A stretch of 64,000 bases of DNA from Paenibacillus sp. HGH0039 (GCF_000411255.1 NZ_KE150413.1:908999-972998), one strand, 5' to 3'. Positions 17,397-25,821 are shown, numbered from the stretch's first letter. A program made the numbers and translations. Notes: generated by a model not told the origin, from the letters alone.

Positions 17397-17430
17397 AAAA
17401 AAGCCCGCGCATTATGCCGCGGGCTTTTAA
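17397..17430. terminator. Bidirectional terminator
   Basis: AAAAGCCCGCG (17399-17409) and CGCGGGCTTTT (17418-17428) are perfect 11-bp arms with A and T runs on both sides. It serves the 41-aa gene on plus and the CDF exporter on minus. Confidence 0.88.
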
Positions 17431-17443
17431 TTTAGGCCGTTAT

Positions 17444-17487
17444 GCAGCCTTGCGGACCGCCGGACAGCGGCTTTCCCGCAAGGCTGC
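17444..17487. repeat. Large perfect inverted repeat
   Basis: GCAGCCTTGCGG (17444-17455) and CCGCAAGGCTGC (17476-17487) are perfect 12-bp arms; the loop holds a second small hairpin (CCGC-GCGG). There is no T run. It lies between the terminator and the 3' end of the CDF gene. Confidence 0.6.
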
Positions 17488-17562
17488 GCTGAATCCGCGC
17501 ATCGCGTACAGAGGGATGCGAACATGCCGGTGAGCAGGCGGCCGGGACATGCGGTGCGGTTC

Positions 17563-18555
17563 TTAGATGCTGAACTCCGCATGCTTCAGATGGCGTGTCT
17601 CTACCTGAATGGTGGCATGCCGGATCTTATACTCGTTCTCCATGCAAGTAACGGCCTGCTGGAGAACCTCCCGGCTGTCGGCTTCATCGTCGATGAGCAG
17701 ATGACAGCTGAAAGAATCCATGCCGGACGTGATCGTCCAGATGTGAAGATCATGGATGTCGCGGACGCCGGGAATACGCAGCAGGGTATTGCGGACATCG
17801 TCGGCGTCGAGGCGCGAGGGAACTCCTTCGAGCAGAATATGCGTGGCGGATTTCAGCACGCCCCAGGCGCTGCGCAGAATGAGCAGCGAGACCAGAATGG
17901 AGATAATCGGGTCCGCCTGATACCACTGGAACGCCTGCATCAGAAGCCCGGCGATTATCGCCCCTACGGAGCCGAGCGCATCCCCGAGGACGTGCAGATA
18001 AGCGCTTCTGATGTTGAGGTTGTCTTTGGCGCCGCCCATCCGGGTCAGAAACCAGGCGCTGACGAGGTTGGCGGCCAGGCCGACGACGGCGATAAGCGTC
18101 ATCGTGCCGCTCGCGATTGCAGGCGGGTGCGCAAAGCGTTCGACGGCCTCCCGGATGATCAGGATGGAGAGGACGACGAGGGTGACGCCGTTCAGCATGG
18201 CCGTTAAAATCTCCACGCGGTAGAAGCCGTACGTTCTTCTGCGCGAGGCGGGACGGGCCGCAAACCACATGGCGACCAGACTGAGCAGCAGAGACGCCGC
18301 ATCGCTCAGCATATGCCCGGAATCCGACAGCAGGGCCAGACTGTTCGTCAGCAGACCGCCGACGAATTCCAGCACCATAATGCCCGTTGTGATGAGAAAA
18401 GCGATAAACAGCCCCTTTTTGCTGCTGGGGCCGTGATGATGCCCGATTCCGCCATGTTCGTGATCATGTGAATGGTCGTGGGAATGCCCGTGATCTTGCC
18501 GGTGAATTTGGCCGCTTGCGGCACCGGCTGCTTTCCGTTGTTTTAAGTTGCTCAT
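17563..18555 (-). CDS. Cation diffusion facilitator (CzcD/ZitB-like zinc exporter)
   Basis: 330 residues, ATG preceded by AAGGAGG at nine bases. A His-rich N-terminal tail (HGHSHDHSHDHEHGG) comes before six membrane helices. Helix II carries the CDF metal site HxxxD (LLSDSGHMLSDAASL, His81/Asp85), and helix V the matching HVLGDALGSVG. The cytoplasmic C-terminal domain (about 215-325) has DIHDLHIWTITSGMDSFSCHL. The protein should export zinc, and possibly cobalt or cadmium, in exchange for protons. It is divergent from the csoR-copZ copper unit, making a small metal-homeostasis cluster. No metal operator for this gene is evident. Confidence 0.93.
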   Translation of the reverse strand: MSNLKQRKAAGAASGQIHRQDHGHSHDHSHDHEHGGIGHHHGPSSKKGLFIAFLITTGIMVLEFVGGLLTNSLALLSDSGHMLSDAASLLLSLVAMWFAARPASRRRTYGFYRVEILTAMLNGVTLVVLSILIIREAVERFAHPPAIASGTMTLIAVVGLAANLVSAWFLTRMGGAKDNLNIRSAYLHVLGDALGSVGAIIAGLLMQAFQWYQADPIISILVSLLILRSAWGVLKSATHILLEGVPSRLDADDVRNTLLRIPGVRDIHDLHIWTITSGMDSFSCHLLIDDEADSREVLQQAVTCMENEYKIRHATIQVETRHLKHAEFSI

Positions 18556-18791
18556 ACCGCTATTCCTCCTTTGCGTGACGCATGTTTGATGAAATTTGGA
18601 TGTCGTTCCTAACTGTTCTCGATTTGTTCGGCTGCCTTATCTTGAGTAAGTAAGGAAAATAAAAATCACACTGATTTTAAAATTAATATATGAGCAAGTA
18701 TTCATATGTTATTTTATAGTAACCAATTCAGAAGATTTTAACAAGCCCGAATTTTTATGAATGACGAGAAAAAAATTCAGTTTTGAGGCTA

Positions 18792-18821
18792 TTGAAATAC
18801 CCCCATGGGGTATGTTATGCT
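18792..18821 (+). promoter_or_regulatory. csoR promoter with embedded CsoR operator
   Basis: TTGAAA (18792-18797), an 18-base spacer and TATGCT (18816-18821) form a sigma-A-like promoter. The spacer holds ATACCCCCATGGGGTAT (18797-18813), a near-palindromic G/C-tract box of the known CsoR operator type. Copper-free CsoR bound here would block RNA polymerase. Confidence 0.8.
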
Positions 18822-18844
18822 GGTGATAAGGGAGGTTGAACAAG

Positions 18845-19240
18845 ATGGTACTCCATTCCGAAAAGGATAACGGCAGCACCGGAGGCGAAACGGGCATCGC
18901 TCCGCTTGCTTCGGCAGATGCCGGAACTTCCTGCCATACACATACGCGCGACGACGATACGGAAAGAAGAAGCCATCACAGCGACAAGGTGAAGAATAAC
19001 TTGATTTCCAGGCTGAACCGGATTGAAGGTCAGATCCGCGGCGTCAAAGGCATGATCGAGAAAGACACGTACTGCGACGATGTGCTCAACCAGATTGCCG
19101 CTGTGCAGTCCGCCTTGAACAGCGTGGGCAAACTGCTGCTGGAAGGGCATATGAAAAGCTGTGTGATCGAACGGATTCAGGAAGGCGATACGGATGTGAT
19201 CGACGAACTGCTCGTTACCGTCAACAAGCTTATGAAATAA
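18845..19240 (+). CDS. csoR: CsoR-family copper-sensing repressor
   Basis: 131 residues from ATG 18845; the upstream TTG at 18836 abuts the GGGAGG ribosome site and is rejected. After a 45-residue N-terminal extension rich in His, Asp and Ser (with CHTH and SHH), the CsoR/DUF156 core begins (NLISRLNRIEGQIRGVKGMIEK). The copper ligands Cys77 (TYCDDV), His102 and Cys106 (GHMKSC) match the Cys-His-Cys signature of true copper sensors. In this family Cu(I) binding releases the repressor from G/C-tract operators such as the one at 18797-18813. It probably forms an operon with copZ 39 bp downstream. The N-terminal extension is longer than usual and could add metal binding. Confidence 0.92.
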   Translation: MVLHSEKDNGSTGGETGIAPLASADAGTSCHTHTRDDDTERRSHHSDKVKNNLISRLNRIEGQIRGVKGMIEKDTYCDDVLNQIAAVQSALNSVGKLLLEGHMKSCVIERIQEGDTDVIDELLVTVNKLMK

Positions 19241-19279
19241 ACCCAAACTAATCGGAAGAGGAAGAAAGGGGCAAGAAAA

Positions 19280-19480
19280 ATGGAAAAGCTGACATTGAAA
19301 GTGGAGGGCATGTCCTGCCAGCATTGTGTAAATTCGGTAGAAAAAGCGGTTGGAGGGCTGGGAGCGAAGGCTCAGGTTCATCTGGCCGAAGGCCGTGTCG
19401 AAGTGGAATACGATGCGGGTGCCGTGAAGCCCGAGCAAATTAAAGAAGCGATCGAAGAGCAGGGCTACGACGTCGTATAA
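19280..19480 (+). CDS. copZ: Copper chaperone (heavy-metal-associated domain)
   Basis: 66 residues, a single HMA domain with the metal motif GMSCQHC (Cys13, Cys16) and the usual ferredoxin-like pattern (VEVEYDAGAVKPEQIKEAIEEQGYDV). It should carry Cu(I) in the cytoplasm to a P-type ATPase and to CsoR. It lies 39 bp after csoR and should be co-regulated by the operator upstream. The gene order csoR-copZ is usually continued by copA; here a strong terminator and a convergent gene follow instead. Confidence 0.92.
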   Translation: MEKLTLKVEGMSCQHCVNSVEKAVGGLGAKAQVHLAEGRVEVEYDAGAVKPEQIKEAIEEQGYDVV

Positions 19481-19561
19481 ACAGGCGAAGCGCCAAGCCA
19501 CTCCAAGAATCGCCGCGGCTGTCTAAGCAAGGCGGCAGAGCCTTCCCGCGCGCTAAATGAG

Positions 19562-19602
19562 AACAAAAACACCCGGAATTTTTCATTCCGGGTGTTTTTG
19601 TT
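19562..19602. terminator. Bidirectional terminator
   Basis: Perfect 18-bp arms at 19562-19579 and 19585-19602 (core ACACCCGGAAT / ATTCCGGGTGT) with a 5-base loop and T runs in both directions. It separates copZ from the convergent IclR gene, whose stop codon is the next base. Confidence 0.9.
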
Positions 19603-20355
19603 CTACCGGTAGCCCAGGCCGAACGAAATGTTGCGCGTCGTCAGGAGAACCTGCTGCAGGAAAGCATCCTGCTGCGGAACGACCCGGTCCGACGGCCCGA
19701 TAAGGCTGACGGACGCGACAATCTCGCCCGTCGCATCCCGGATCGGAGCCGCCATCCCCGTCACGCCGACGTTGCGCAGATTCGTCGAAATCTCGTAGCC
19801 GCGGCTGCGGATAGCCGCAAGCCGTTCTTTGATTTCGTCCGGCGACTGTATGGAATGCGGTGTATACGTGCGGATTCCGTCCGCGAGTACGCTGTCGATA
19901 AACGCCTCCGGCCGGTAAGCCAGCATTACGCGAGACGCGGAGGTGGCATACAGCGGAAAGCGGCGGAACGCGTCTACATTAAAGCGGATCGGATGCTGGG
20001 AATCGATTTTATCCACATATATGGCGTCTTTCCCGTCAACGACGCACAGGCAGGCCAGCTCTTTCGTTTTCTCGGCAAGCTGCTGCAGGTAAGGTTTGGC
20101 GAAGTCGACGAGATTATGATCACGAAGCACTTTCGTGCCGAGTTCGAGCAGAGTAAAACCGAGCGAGTACTGCTTCGTACTCGGATTTTGCGATATAAAC
20201 CCGTCGCTTTCGAGCGTAGCGAGCAGCTTATGAACGGCGCCTTTAGACAACTGAAGCCGGCGGCTCAGTTCGGTGACTCCGAGCTCCTTCGGACCGTCCA
20301 GAAACTCTTTGAGCAGGCGGCTGCTGTTTTTAACGGAAGACAAATGGTGCTCCAT
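19603..20355 (-). CDS. IclR family transcriptional regulator
   Basis: 250 residues from ATG 20355, which has GGGGGAG seven bases upstream; the upstream in-frame ATG at 20400 has no ribosome site. The N-terminal winged helix-turn-helix is typical (SSRLLKEFLDGPKELGVTELSRRLQLSKGAVHKLLATLESDGFI), followed by the IclR effector domain (about 75-245) with LPLYATSASRVMLA-like and VASVSLIGPSDRV segments. It is divergent from the PotABCD-like operon, and two palindromes lie just downstream of that operon's predicted promoter. It is therefore the likely local regulator. The effector is unknown. Confidence 0.9.
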   Translation of the reverse strand: MEHHLSSVKNSSRLLKEFLDGPKELGVTELSRRLQLSKGAVHKLLATLESDGFISQNPSTKQYSLGFTLLELGTKVLRDHNLVDFAKPYLQQLAEKTKELACLCVVDGKDAIYVDKIDSQHPIRFNVDAFRRFPLYATSASRVMLAYRPEAFIDSVLADGIRTYTPHSIQSPDEIKERLAAIRSRGYEISTNLRNVGVTGMAAPIRDATGEIVASVSLIGPSDRVVPQQDAFLQQVLLTTRNISFGLGYR

Positions 20356-20444
20356 GAACAGACTCCCCCAGGCGGTCATATCGTCGGAATATCCCGACAT
20401 GCAAGCAAATTATTGCTATTGTAGCATACTTATTTTGGGTTTCC

Positions 20445-20466
20445 TAGAGGTGCTTTAGAGGTGCTT
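20445..20466. repeat. Tandem 11-bp duplication
   Basis: TAGAGGTGCTT occurs twice head to tail (20445-20455, 20456-20466) between the iclR start and the ABC promoter. It could be paired regulator half-sites or a replication slip. Confidence 0.6.
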
Positions 20467-20518
20467 CGGACGAGTTCCGCTCCGGAAAAATAATCTTTTT
20501 TTAAACCTGACATATGTA

Positions 20519-20593
20519 TTGCTAGGCTGGAAAGAGCGTGATAGAATCACTTTAAGATTTCCTTATAGGAAACAATGTTCACATATAGTGAAC
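20519..20593 (+). promoter_or_regulatory. Promoter and candidate IclR operators for the Pot-like operon
   Basis: TTGCTA (20519-20524), a 17-base spacer and TAGAAT (20542-20547) make a sigma-A-like promoter. Directly downstream lie TTTCCTTATAGGAAA (20558-20572) and GTTCACATATAGTGAAC (20577-20593), both with 6-bp palindromic arms. Their position over the transcript start suits repression by the divergent IclR protein. Confidence 0.55.
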
Positions 20594-20628
20594 GAATAGA
20601 GAAAACCAAATAGAAGGGATGTCCATCC

Positions 20629-21738
20629 ATGAAAAAGAAAATCGGGGTCTTGGTTTCAGTTGCCGCTCTGTGCGGATCACTTCTTGCAGGATGCGGATCT
20701 TCAAAAGAGCCGGCAAAAGAAGCCGCTGTTTCGCCGGGAGCATCGACTTCAGCGCTGCAGCCGGAGAAAGAACTTGTTGTTGCGGGTAACGGAGCTACTG
20801 TAGAAGAGCTGATGAAAGACGAAATTTTCAAACGTTTCAAAGCGAAATATCCGGACATCAAACTGACGTATGTATCCGGCGTATCGACCGAAATCGTCGC
20901 CAAAGCGAAAGCGGTTAAAAACGATCCGCAGACGGACGTGGCCATCATTGAAGGCGGCGAGCAGGAAATCGGACGCAAAGAGGGTCTTTTCGAACCGCTG
21001 AAAGAAGCCGATATTCCGAACATGAAAAACGTGATCGCCGATCTGAAAGTGGCTGAAGACAGCGGGGTCGCCGTCAACTTCACACCGATGGGCATCTCCT
21101 ATAACGAAGCGATTGTGAAAGAAAAAAATCTTCCGATTCCCGAGTCCTGGAACGATCTGGCCCGTCCCGAAATGAAAGGCAACCTCACCCTGACCGAGAT
21201 TTCCAGCAACTTCGGCCGTTCGGCTCTGATCATGCTGGCTTATGCAAACGGCGGGTCGGAGAAAAATATGGACCCCGGCTTCGAAAAACTGAAAACGATT
21301 GCAGGATACATGCCGACCTTTGCGAAAAGCGCCGCGCAGCTCCAGCAGAACCTGCAGAACAAATCGGCGGCGTATACGTCCTGGACGATGGCCCGCAGCA
21401 TTGTGCAGAAGGACCAGGGGGTCGAGCTGAAGTTCGTCGTGCCCAAGGAAGGGGCTAACCTGGTGCCGAACGTGGCCACGATGACCAAGAACGCGAAGCA
21501 CCCGAACGCCGCGAAGCTTTTCATCGACTTCCTTTTAACGGACGAAGTTCAGACCTTGTACGCTTCAAAGCTGTATTATAACCCGGCCACATCCGTAAAG
21601 CTCCCGGAAGATATATCCAAAAAAATCGAATTCGACCGCTCCAAAATCGTGAAATTCGATTACGAAACCGTAGGCGGCAGCACCGCCGGATGGATTGACC
21701 GCTTCAACAAGGAAATCGCACCTTCGGTAGGCAAATAG
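20629..21738 (+). CDS. ABC transporter substrate-binding lipoprotein (Pot/Fbp-like)
   Basis: 369 residues. The signal peptide ends in the lipobox LLAGCGSS (Cys about residue 22), so the protein is anchored outside the membrane. The mature part is a family 1 solute-binding fold with FKAKYPDIKLTYVSG, AIIEGGEQE, FTPMGISYNEAIVKEKNLPIPESWNDLARPEMKG and the C-terminal PNAAKLFIDFLL block. These are shared by spermidine/putrescine and iron(III) binding proteins. It heads an operon with an ATPase and two permeases, all on the same strand. The ligand is not determined; the M20 peptidase downstream makes an amino-acid-containing or peptide-like compound plausible. Confidence 0.9.
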   Translation: MKKKIGVLVSVAALCGSLLAGCGSSKEPAKEAAVSPGASTSALQPEKELVVAGNGATVEELMKDEIFKRFKAKYPDIKLTYVSGVSTEIVAKAKAVKNDPQTDVAIIEGGEQEIGRKEGLFEPLKEADIPNMKNVIADLKVAEDSGVAVNFTPMGISYNEAIVKEKNLPIPESWNDLARPEMKGNLTLTEISSNFGRSALIMLAYANGGSEKNMDPGFEKLKTIAGYMPTFAKSAAQLQQNLQNKSAAYTSWTMARSIVQKDQGVELKFVVPKEGANLVPNVATMTKNAKHPNAAKLFIDFLLTDEVQTLYASKLYYNPATSVKLPEDISKKIEFDRSKIVKFDYETVGGSTAGWIDRFNKEIAPSVGK

Positions 21739-21751
21739 ATTCGGAAAACAG

Positions 21752-22855
21752 GTGATTCAGTTGGAAAAGAGGATAGATGTCGAACTTAAAGCCGTCCGTA
21801 AAACATTCGGTTCCAACGTGGTCGTCGATAACTTTGACCTGCAGATCGAGAAGGGGGAGTGCATCTCCTTTCTCGGCCCTTCGGGGTGCGGCAAGACGAC
21901 GACGCTGAACATGATTGCCGGGTTCTTGGACCCGGACGGCGGTGAAATTTCGATCAAAGGCAAGCGTATGAACGGCGTTCCTTCGAATAAGCGGGACCTG
22001 GGCATGGTGTTTCAAACTTATTCACTGTTCCCGCATATGACGGTTGCCGAGAATGTAGCCTACGGGCTCAAGCTGCGCAAAATGCCGAAGGCGGAAATCA
22101 AAGACAAGGTGCGGAAGGTGCTGGAGCTCGTCAAGCTGCCCCATGTGGCCGACCGCTATCCGAAGCAGCTTTCCGGCGGGCAGCGCCAGCGGATCGCGAT
22201 CGCCCGGGCGCTGGTGATCGAGCCGTCGCTGCTTCTGCTCGACGAGCCGCTCAGCAACCTGGACGCGAAGCTGCGGGAAGAGCTTCGCGAAGAGCTGAAG
22301 CGTCTGCACAAAGAGACGGGCGTCACGACGATTTTCGTCACGCACGACCAGGAGGAAGCCCTGTATTTGTCCGACCGGATCGTCGTGCTGGATCACGGCA
22401 AGGTCGAACAAATCGGCACGCCTTGGGACATTTACAACCGTCCCGCCTCCGAATTCGTGCACACCTTCATCGGCAAATCCAACCGCCTGCCCGGCACGGT
22501 CCGGGGATCGGCAAACGGCGGGATGGCCGTGCAGACCGACGCCGGATTCGTGCTGGAGGCGTCCGCGGACGGACGTACGTTTACGACAGGGGAATCCGTG
22601 GTCGCCTATGTGCGTCCGGAGAAAATCCGCCTGACGGAGCCCGGCGCGCTTGCGGATACCGTACGGGCCGCGGGGACGATCCGGCAGCTCGCTTTCCTCG
22701 GTTCCTTCGTGGAATGCGAGGTGGAGGTCGGCTCCGCGCTGCTTACCGTAAGGATGCAGATGCAGGACGGACTGGCGGACTACACCGCGGGCCAGCAGGT
22801 GGGACTGACGTGGAATCCGAAGGACGTCTTCGTATTCCCGCGGAAGGAGCAGTAG
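21752..22855 (+). CDS. ABC transporter ATP-binding protein (PotA-like)
   Basis: 367 residues. The nucleotide-binding domain shows Walker A GPSGCGKTT, Q-loop MVFQTYSLFPHM, signature LSGGQRQRIAIARAL, Walker B LLLLDEPLSNLD and the switch His in FVTHDQEEA. A C-terminal TOBE-like domain (about 270-365) ends the protein, as in PotA, FbpC and MalK. The start is GTG 21752 or, nine bases later, TTG 21761, which has AGGTGA at a better distance. It energises the two permeases that follow, with gaps of only 3 bp and a 4-bp overlap. Confidence 0.93.
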   Translation: MIQLEKRIDVELKAVRKTFGSNVVVDNFDLQIEKGECISFLGPSGCGKTTTLNMIAGFLDPDGGEISIKGKRMNGVPSNKRDLGMVFQTYSLFPHMTVAENVAYGLKLRKMPKAEIKDKVRKVLELVKLPHVADRYPKQLSGGQRQRIAIARALVIEPSLLLLDEPLSNLDAKLREELREELKRLHKETGVTTIFVTHDQEEALYLSDRIVVLDHGKVEQIGTPWDIYNRPASEFVHTFIGKSNRLPGTVRGSANGGMAVQTDAGFVLEASADGRTFTTGESVVAYVRPEKIRLTEPGALADTVRAAGTIRQLAFLGSFVECEVEVGSALLTVRMQMQDGLADYTAGQQVGLTWNPKDVFVFPRKEQ

Positions 22856-22858
22856 GCC

Positions 22859-23725
22859 ATGCAGGCGAAATCCTCCCGCTTCCGCCGCCTGTCGTCCTGG
22901 ACGGGGCTGTTTCTTCTGGCCCCCAGTCTGATCGTTCTGCTCGGCGCGTTTCTCATCCCGATGATCTACATCCTGCTCCAGAGTTTGCAGGACGCCGAGC
23001 AGCAGTTCTCGCTGCACAACTACCTGCTTTTCGTACAAGACTCGTATTATGCGGGCATCTTGTGGCGGACGATCAAGCTCAGCTTGTATACCGTCCTGCT
23101 AACGCTCATTCTCGGTTACCCGGTTGCGCTCTTCATGTCCAAGGCGTCGGGCAAAATGCGCGGACTCGTCACGTTTCTGATCATTTCGCCGCATCTGATC
23201 TCCGTGGTTATCCGCAACTTCGGCTGGGTCGTCATTCTGGGCGACAAAGGCTGGGTCAACAGCTCTCTGATCAAGCTCGGCCTGATCGACAAGCCGCTTA
23301 AGCTTCTGTACAACGAGCTTGGCGTGGTCATCGGACTCACGGATTCCTTTATCGTGTACATGGTGCTTGCGCTGGCGACGAGCTTGTATGCCGTCGACCA
23401 GTCCCTGTACAAAGCGGCGGGAATTCTGGGCGCCTCGAAGGCCCGTTCGTTTTTCTCCATCACGCTGCCGCTCAGCCTGCCGGGCATTTTTGCCGGGACG
23501 ACACTGGTGTTCAGCTTGTCCATGAGCGCTTTCGTCACCCCTGCCCTGATGGGAGGAAGCTCGGTTAAAGTCATGCCGGTCATCACGTACGAGAAAATTA
23601 TGGCCACGCTCGACTGGCCGCTCGGTTCGGCGCTCGCCTTCCTGATGCTGGCTTCCACCTATGCGCTCGTGACGGTATTTACGAAAATCGTGGAAACGAA
23701 GCGCTACCGGGAGGTGTTCTCGTGA
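22859..23725 (+). CDS. ABC transporter permease (PotB-like)
   Basis: 288 residues with six predicted membrane helices. The inner-membrane EAA loop that docks on the ATPase reads ATSLYAVDQSLYKAAGILGASKARSFFSITLPLSLPGI (about residues 175-210). It starts three bases after the ATPase stop and overlaps the next permease by 4 bp, so the four genes are clearly one transcriptional unit. It forms half of the membrane channel. PotB-type proteins import polyamines, but the same fold serves iron, sulfonates and other small solutes. Confidence 0.92.
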   Translation: MQAKSSRFRRLSSWTGLFLLAPSLIVLLGAFLIPMIYILLQSLQDAEQQFSLHNYLLFVQDSYYAGILWRTIKLSLYTVLLTLILGYPVALFMSKASGKMRGLVTFLIISPHLISVVIRNFGWVVILGDKGWVNSSLIKLGLIDKPLKLLYNELGVVIGLTDSFIVYMVLALATSLYAVDQSLYKAAGILGASKARSFFSITLPLSLPGIFAGTTLVFSLSMSAFVTPALMGGSSVKVMPVITYEKIMATLDWPLGSALAFLMLASTYALVTVFTKIVETKRYREVFS

Positions 23726-24525
23726 TCAAACGCATCCCGTGGCTCGGCATCGTTACGTTTATCGTGCTGCTTTTCGTCATTTCACCGCTGCTGGTCATTA
23801 TTCCGACCTCGCTTACGTCGGCCAATTATTTGTCCTTCCCGCCGGAAGGCTTCTCGCTGAAATGGTATGAGAAAATTTTGGACCGGCCGGAATTTATCGA
23901 GTCGTTTATTTTCAGTTTGGAGCTGGCGGCTCTGTCGGCCGTTTTGTCTACAATCATCGGCACGCTGGCCGCCATGGCGATCCACAAATACAAGTTCCCG
24001 GGGAGCGGCTTCGTCAACGCGCTGCTGCTTTCTCCGCTCACCGTTCCTTCTATTATAATAGGGATGGCTGCGCTGCTCTTCTTCACCCGGATCGGCCTGG
24101 CGGGAACCTTCACCGGACTGCTGATCACCCACATGCTTATTTCGATCCCGTATGTGGTCCGGCTGACGATGACGGGGCTGAGCGCTTACGATTACACCTT
24201 GGAGCGTGCGGCTTACATTCTGGGGGCCAGCCCGTTTCAGGTTTTCCGCGACATCACGCTGCCGCTGCTTCGTCCGGCCATTTTGTCCGGGATGATCTTC
24301 TCGTTCCTGACTTCGTTCGATAACGTGACGGTTTCGCTGTTCCTGGTCTCCCCGGAGACGACGACTCTGCCGATGGCGATTTTCAGCTATATGCAGGAAA
24401 CGCTCAATCCGCTTGTCGCTTCGGTTTCGTCCGTCGTCATCCTGCTCAGTCTGGTGTTTATTTTCATTCTGGAGCGGGTGTACGGGCTCGATAAGCTCTT
24501 CGGCACGAATTCGCATTCTCATTAG
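23722..24525 (+). CDS. ABC transporter permease (PotC-like)
   Basis: 267 residues, GTG start overlapping the previous stop by 4 bp (GTGA). Six membrane helices; the EAA loop is DYTLERAAYILGASPFQVFRDITLPLLRPAI (about residues 155-185). The N-terminus (LVIIPTSLTSANYLSFPPEGFSLKWYE) is typical of PotC. It pairs with the PotB-like protein to make the channel. A terminator follows 46 bp after the stop. Confidence 0.92.
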   Translation: MIKRIPWLGIVTFIVLLFVISPLLVIIPTSLTSANYLSFPPEGFSLKWYEKILDRPEFIESFIFSLELAALSAVLSTIIGTLAAMAIHKYKFPGSGFVNALLLSPLTVPSIIIGMAALLFFTRIGLAGTFTGLLITHMLISIPYVVRLTMTGLSAYDYTLERAAYILGASPFQVFRDITLPLLRPAILSGMIFSFLTSFDNVTVSLFLVSPETTTLPMAIFSYMQETLNPLVASVSSVVILLSLVFIFILERVYGLDKLFGTNSHSH

Positions 24526-24570
24526 ATTTCTTTATTCAGGCAAGTCCGGATTCACTCCATAAAAAAAGAG

Positions 24571-24604
24571 GGGCGGCATGCGGGTTGCATGCCGTCCGTT
24601 TCTT
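24571..24604 (+). terminator. Terminator of the Pot-like operon
   Basis: GCGGCATGC and GCATGCCGT (24573-24581, 24587-24595) pair with an outer GG/CC, then GTTTCTT. The T run is interrupted, so some read-through into the M20 gene is possible. Confidence 0.6.
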
Positions 24605-24663
24605 CCGCAGCGCGTTCGTACGGACGTACCCGTTTATTTTGCGCAAAGAAAGGTTTATTTCGT

Positions 24664-25821
24664 ATGTCAGACGTAACTCTTGTGGAAAAATACATGCCGG
24701 AGCTGCTCCGGCTCTTGGAAGAAAGCGTAAATATGGACTCGCCTTCACGGAACAAGGCGCTCTGCGACCGGATGGCGGATTGGTACGAGATCCAGTTCCG
24801 GCGTTTGACCGGGGGAACGGTAACGCGCCTTCCCCATGAAGTCGCAGGCGACCGGCTGCTCTGCGAGTGGGGCGCCGGCAGCCGGCGCATTCTGCTGCTG
24901 GGCCATTACGATACCGTGTGGCCCGAAGGCGAAGCGTCGCGGCGGCCCTACGGCGTCCGCGGGGGCAGAGCCTTGGGACCCGGCGTGTACGACATGAAGC
25001 TGGGGCTGCTTCAGGCGATGTTCGCGCTGAAGCTGCTCGGTGACGAGGGACGCGGTCCCGCGGAAGATGTTACCGTCGTGCTGCTGATCAACAGCGACGA
25101 AGAGATTTCCAGCCCCAGCTCGCGCGGGCTGATCGAGCAGACCGCCCGGGGCTGCGAGGCGGTCTTCGTGCTGGAGCCTCCGATGGAGCCGGAGGGCGCG
25201 CTCAAAACCGGCCGCAAAGGAAGCGGCCGCTACAAGCTCATCGTGGAAGGGATTGCCGCCCATGCGGGCGTGGACCCTTCCAAGGGCGTCTCGGCCATCG
25301 AGGAGCTGGCGCACCAGATCCAGCATCTGCACGGCCTCACCGATTACGGCATCGGCACCACGGTGAACGTCGGCATCGTACACGGAGGCATCGGCACGAA
25401 CGTGGTCGCAGACCGCGCCGAAGCCGAGATTGACGTGCGCGTGAAGACGTCGGCCGAGGCCGAGCGGGTGCACGCGCTGATCGCGGGCCTCCGCCCGCAC
25501 CTGCCGGGTGCCCGGCTCCGCATCGAGGGCCGCATGATGCGCCCGCCGATGGAGCGCACGGACGCGATCGCGCGGCTGTACGGCCTCGCGCGGAGAATCG
25601 CCGCGGACGAGCTGGGCTTCGAGCTCGGCGAGACGGCGACCGGCGGCGTCAGCGACGGGAACTTCACCGCCGCGTGCGGGGTTCCGACGCTGGACGGCCT
25701 CGGCGCGCGGGGAGATTTCGCGCACTCGCCGGACGAATATGTGCGGCTGGACGAAATCGCGCCGCGTACGGCTCTGCTCGCGCGGCTGATCGAGACGGTC
25801 GCGGCGGGGGAGAGGCGGTAA
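24664..25821 (+). CDS. M20 family metallopeptidase (CPG2-like)
   Basis: 385 residues from ATG 24664; the longer frame from 24589 runs through the terminator and is rejected. The M20 zinc site is visible: LLLGHYDTVWPEG (His81, Asp83), GPGVYDMKLG (bridging Asp) and the acidic pair in LINSDEEIS. A lid or dimerisation domain sits around 185-295, and a final His ligand is in GARGDFAHSPDEY. This arrangement matches carboxypeptidase G2-like hydrolases that cleave C-terminal glutamate or other amidated amino acids. It lies on the same strand, 138 bp after the Pot-like operon, and may process what that system imports. The gene is markedly GC-rich toward its 3' end. Confidence 0.9.
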   Translation: MSDVTLVEKYMPELLRLLEESVNMDSPSRNKALCDRMADWYEIQFRRLTGGTVTRLPHEVAGDRLLCEWGAGSRRILLLGHYDTVWPEGEASRRPYGVRGGRALGPGVYDMKLGLLQAMFALKLLGDEGRGPAEDVTVVLLINSDEEISSPSSRGLIEQTARGCEAVFVLEPPMEPEGALKTGRKGSGRYKLIVEGIAAHAGVDPSKGVSAIEELAHQIQHLHGLTDYGIGTTVNVGIVHGGIGTNVVADRAEAEIDVRVKTSAEAERVHALIAGLRPHLPGARLRIEGRMMRPPMERTDAIARLYGLARRIAADELGFELGETATGGVSDGNFTAACGVPTLDGLGARGDFAHSPDEYVRLDEIAPRTALLARLIETVAAGERR

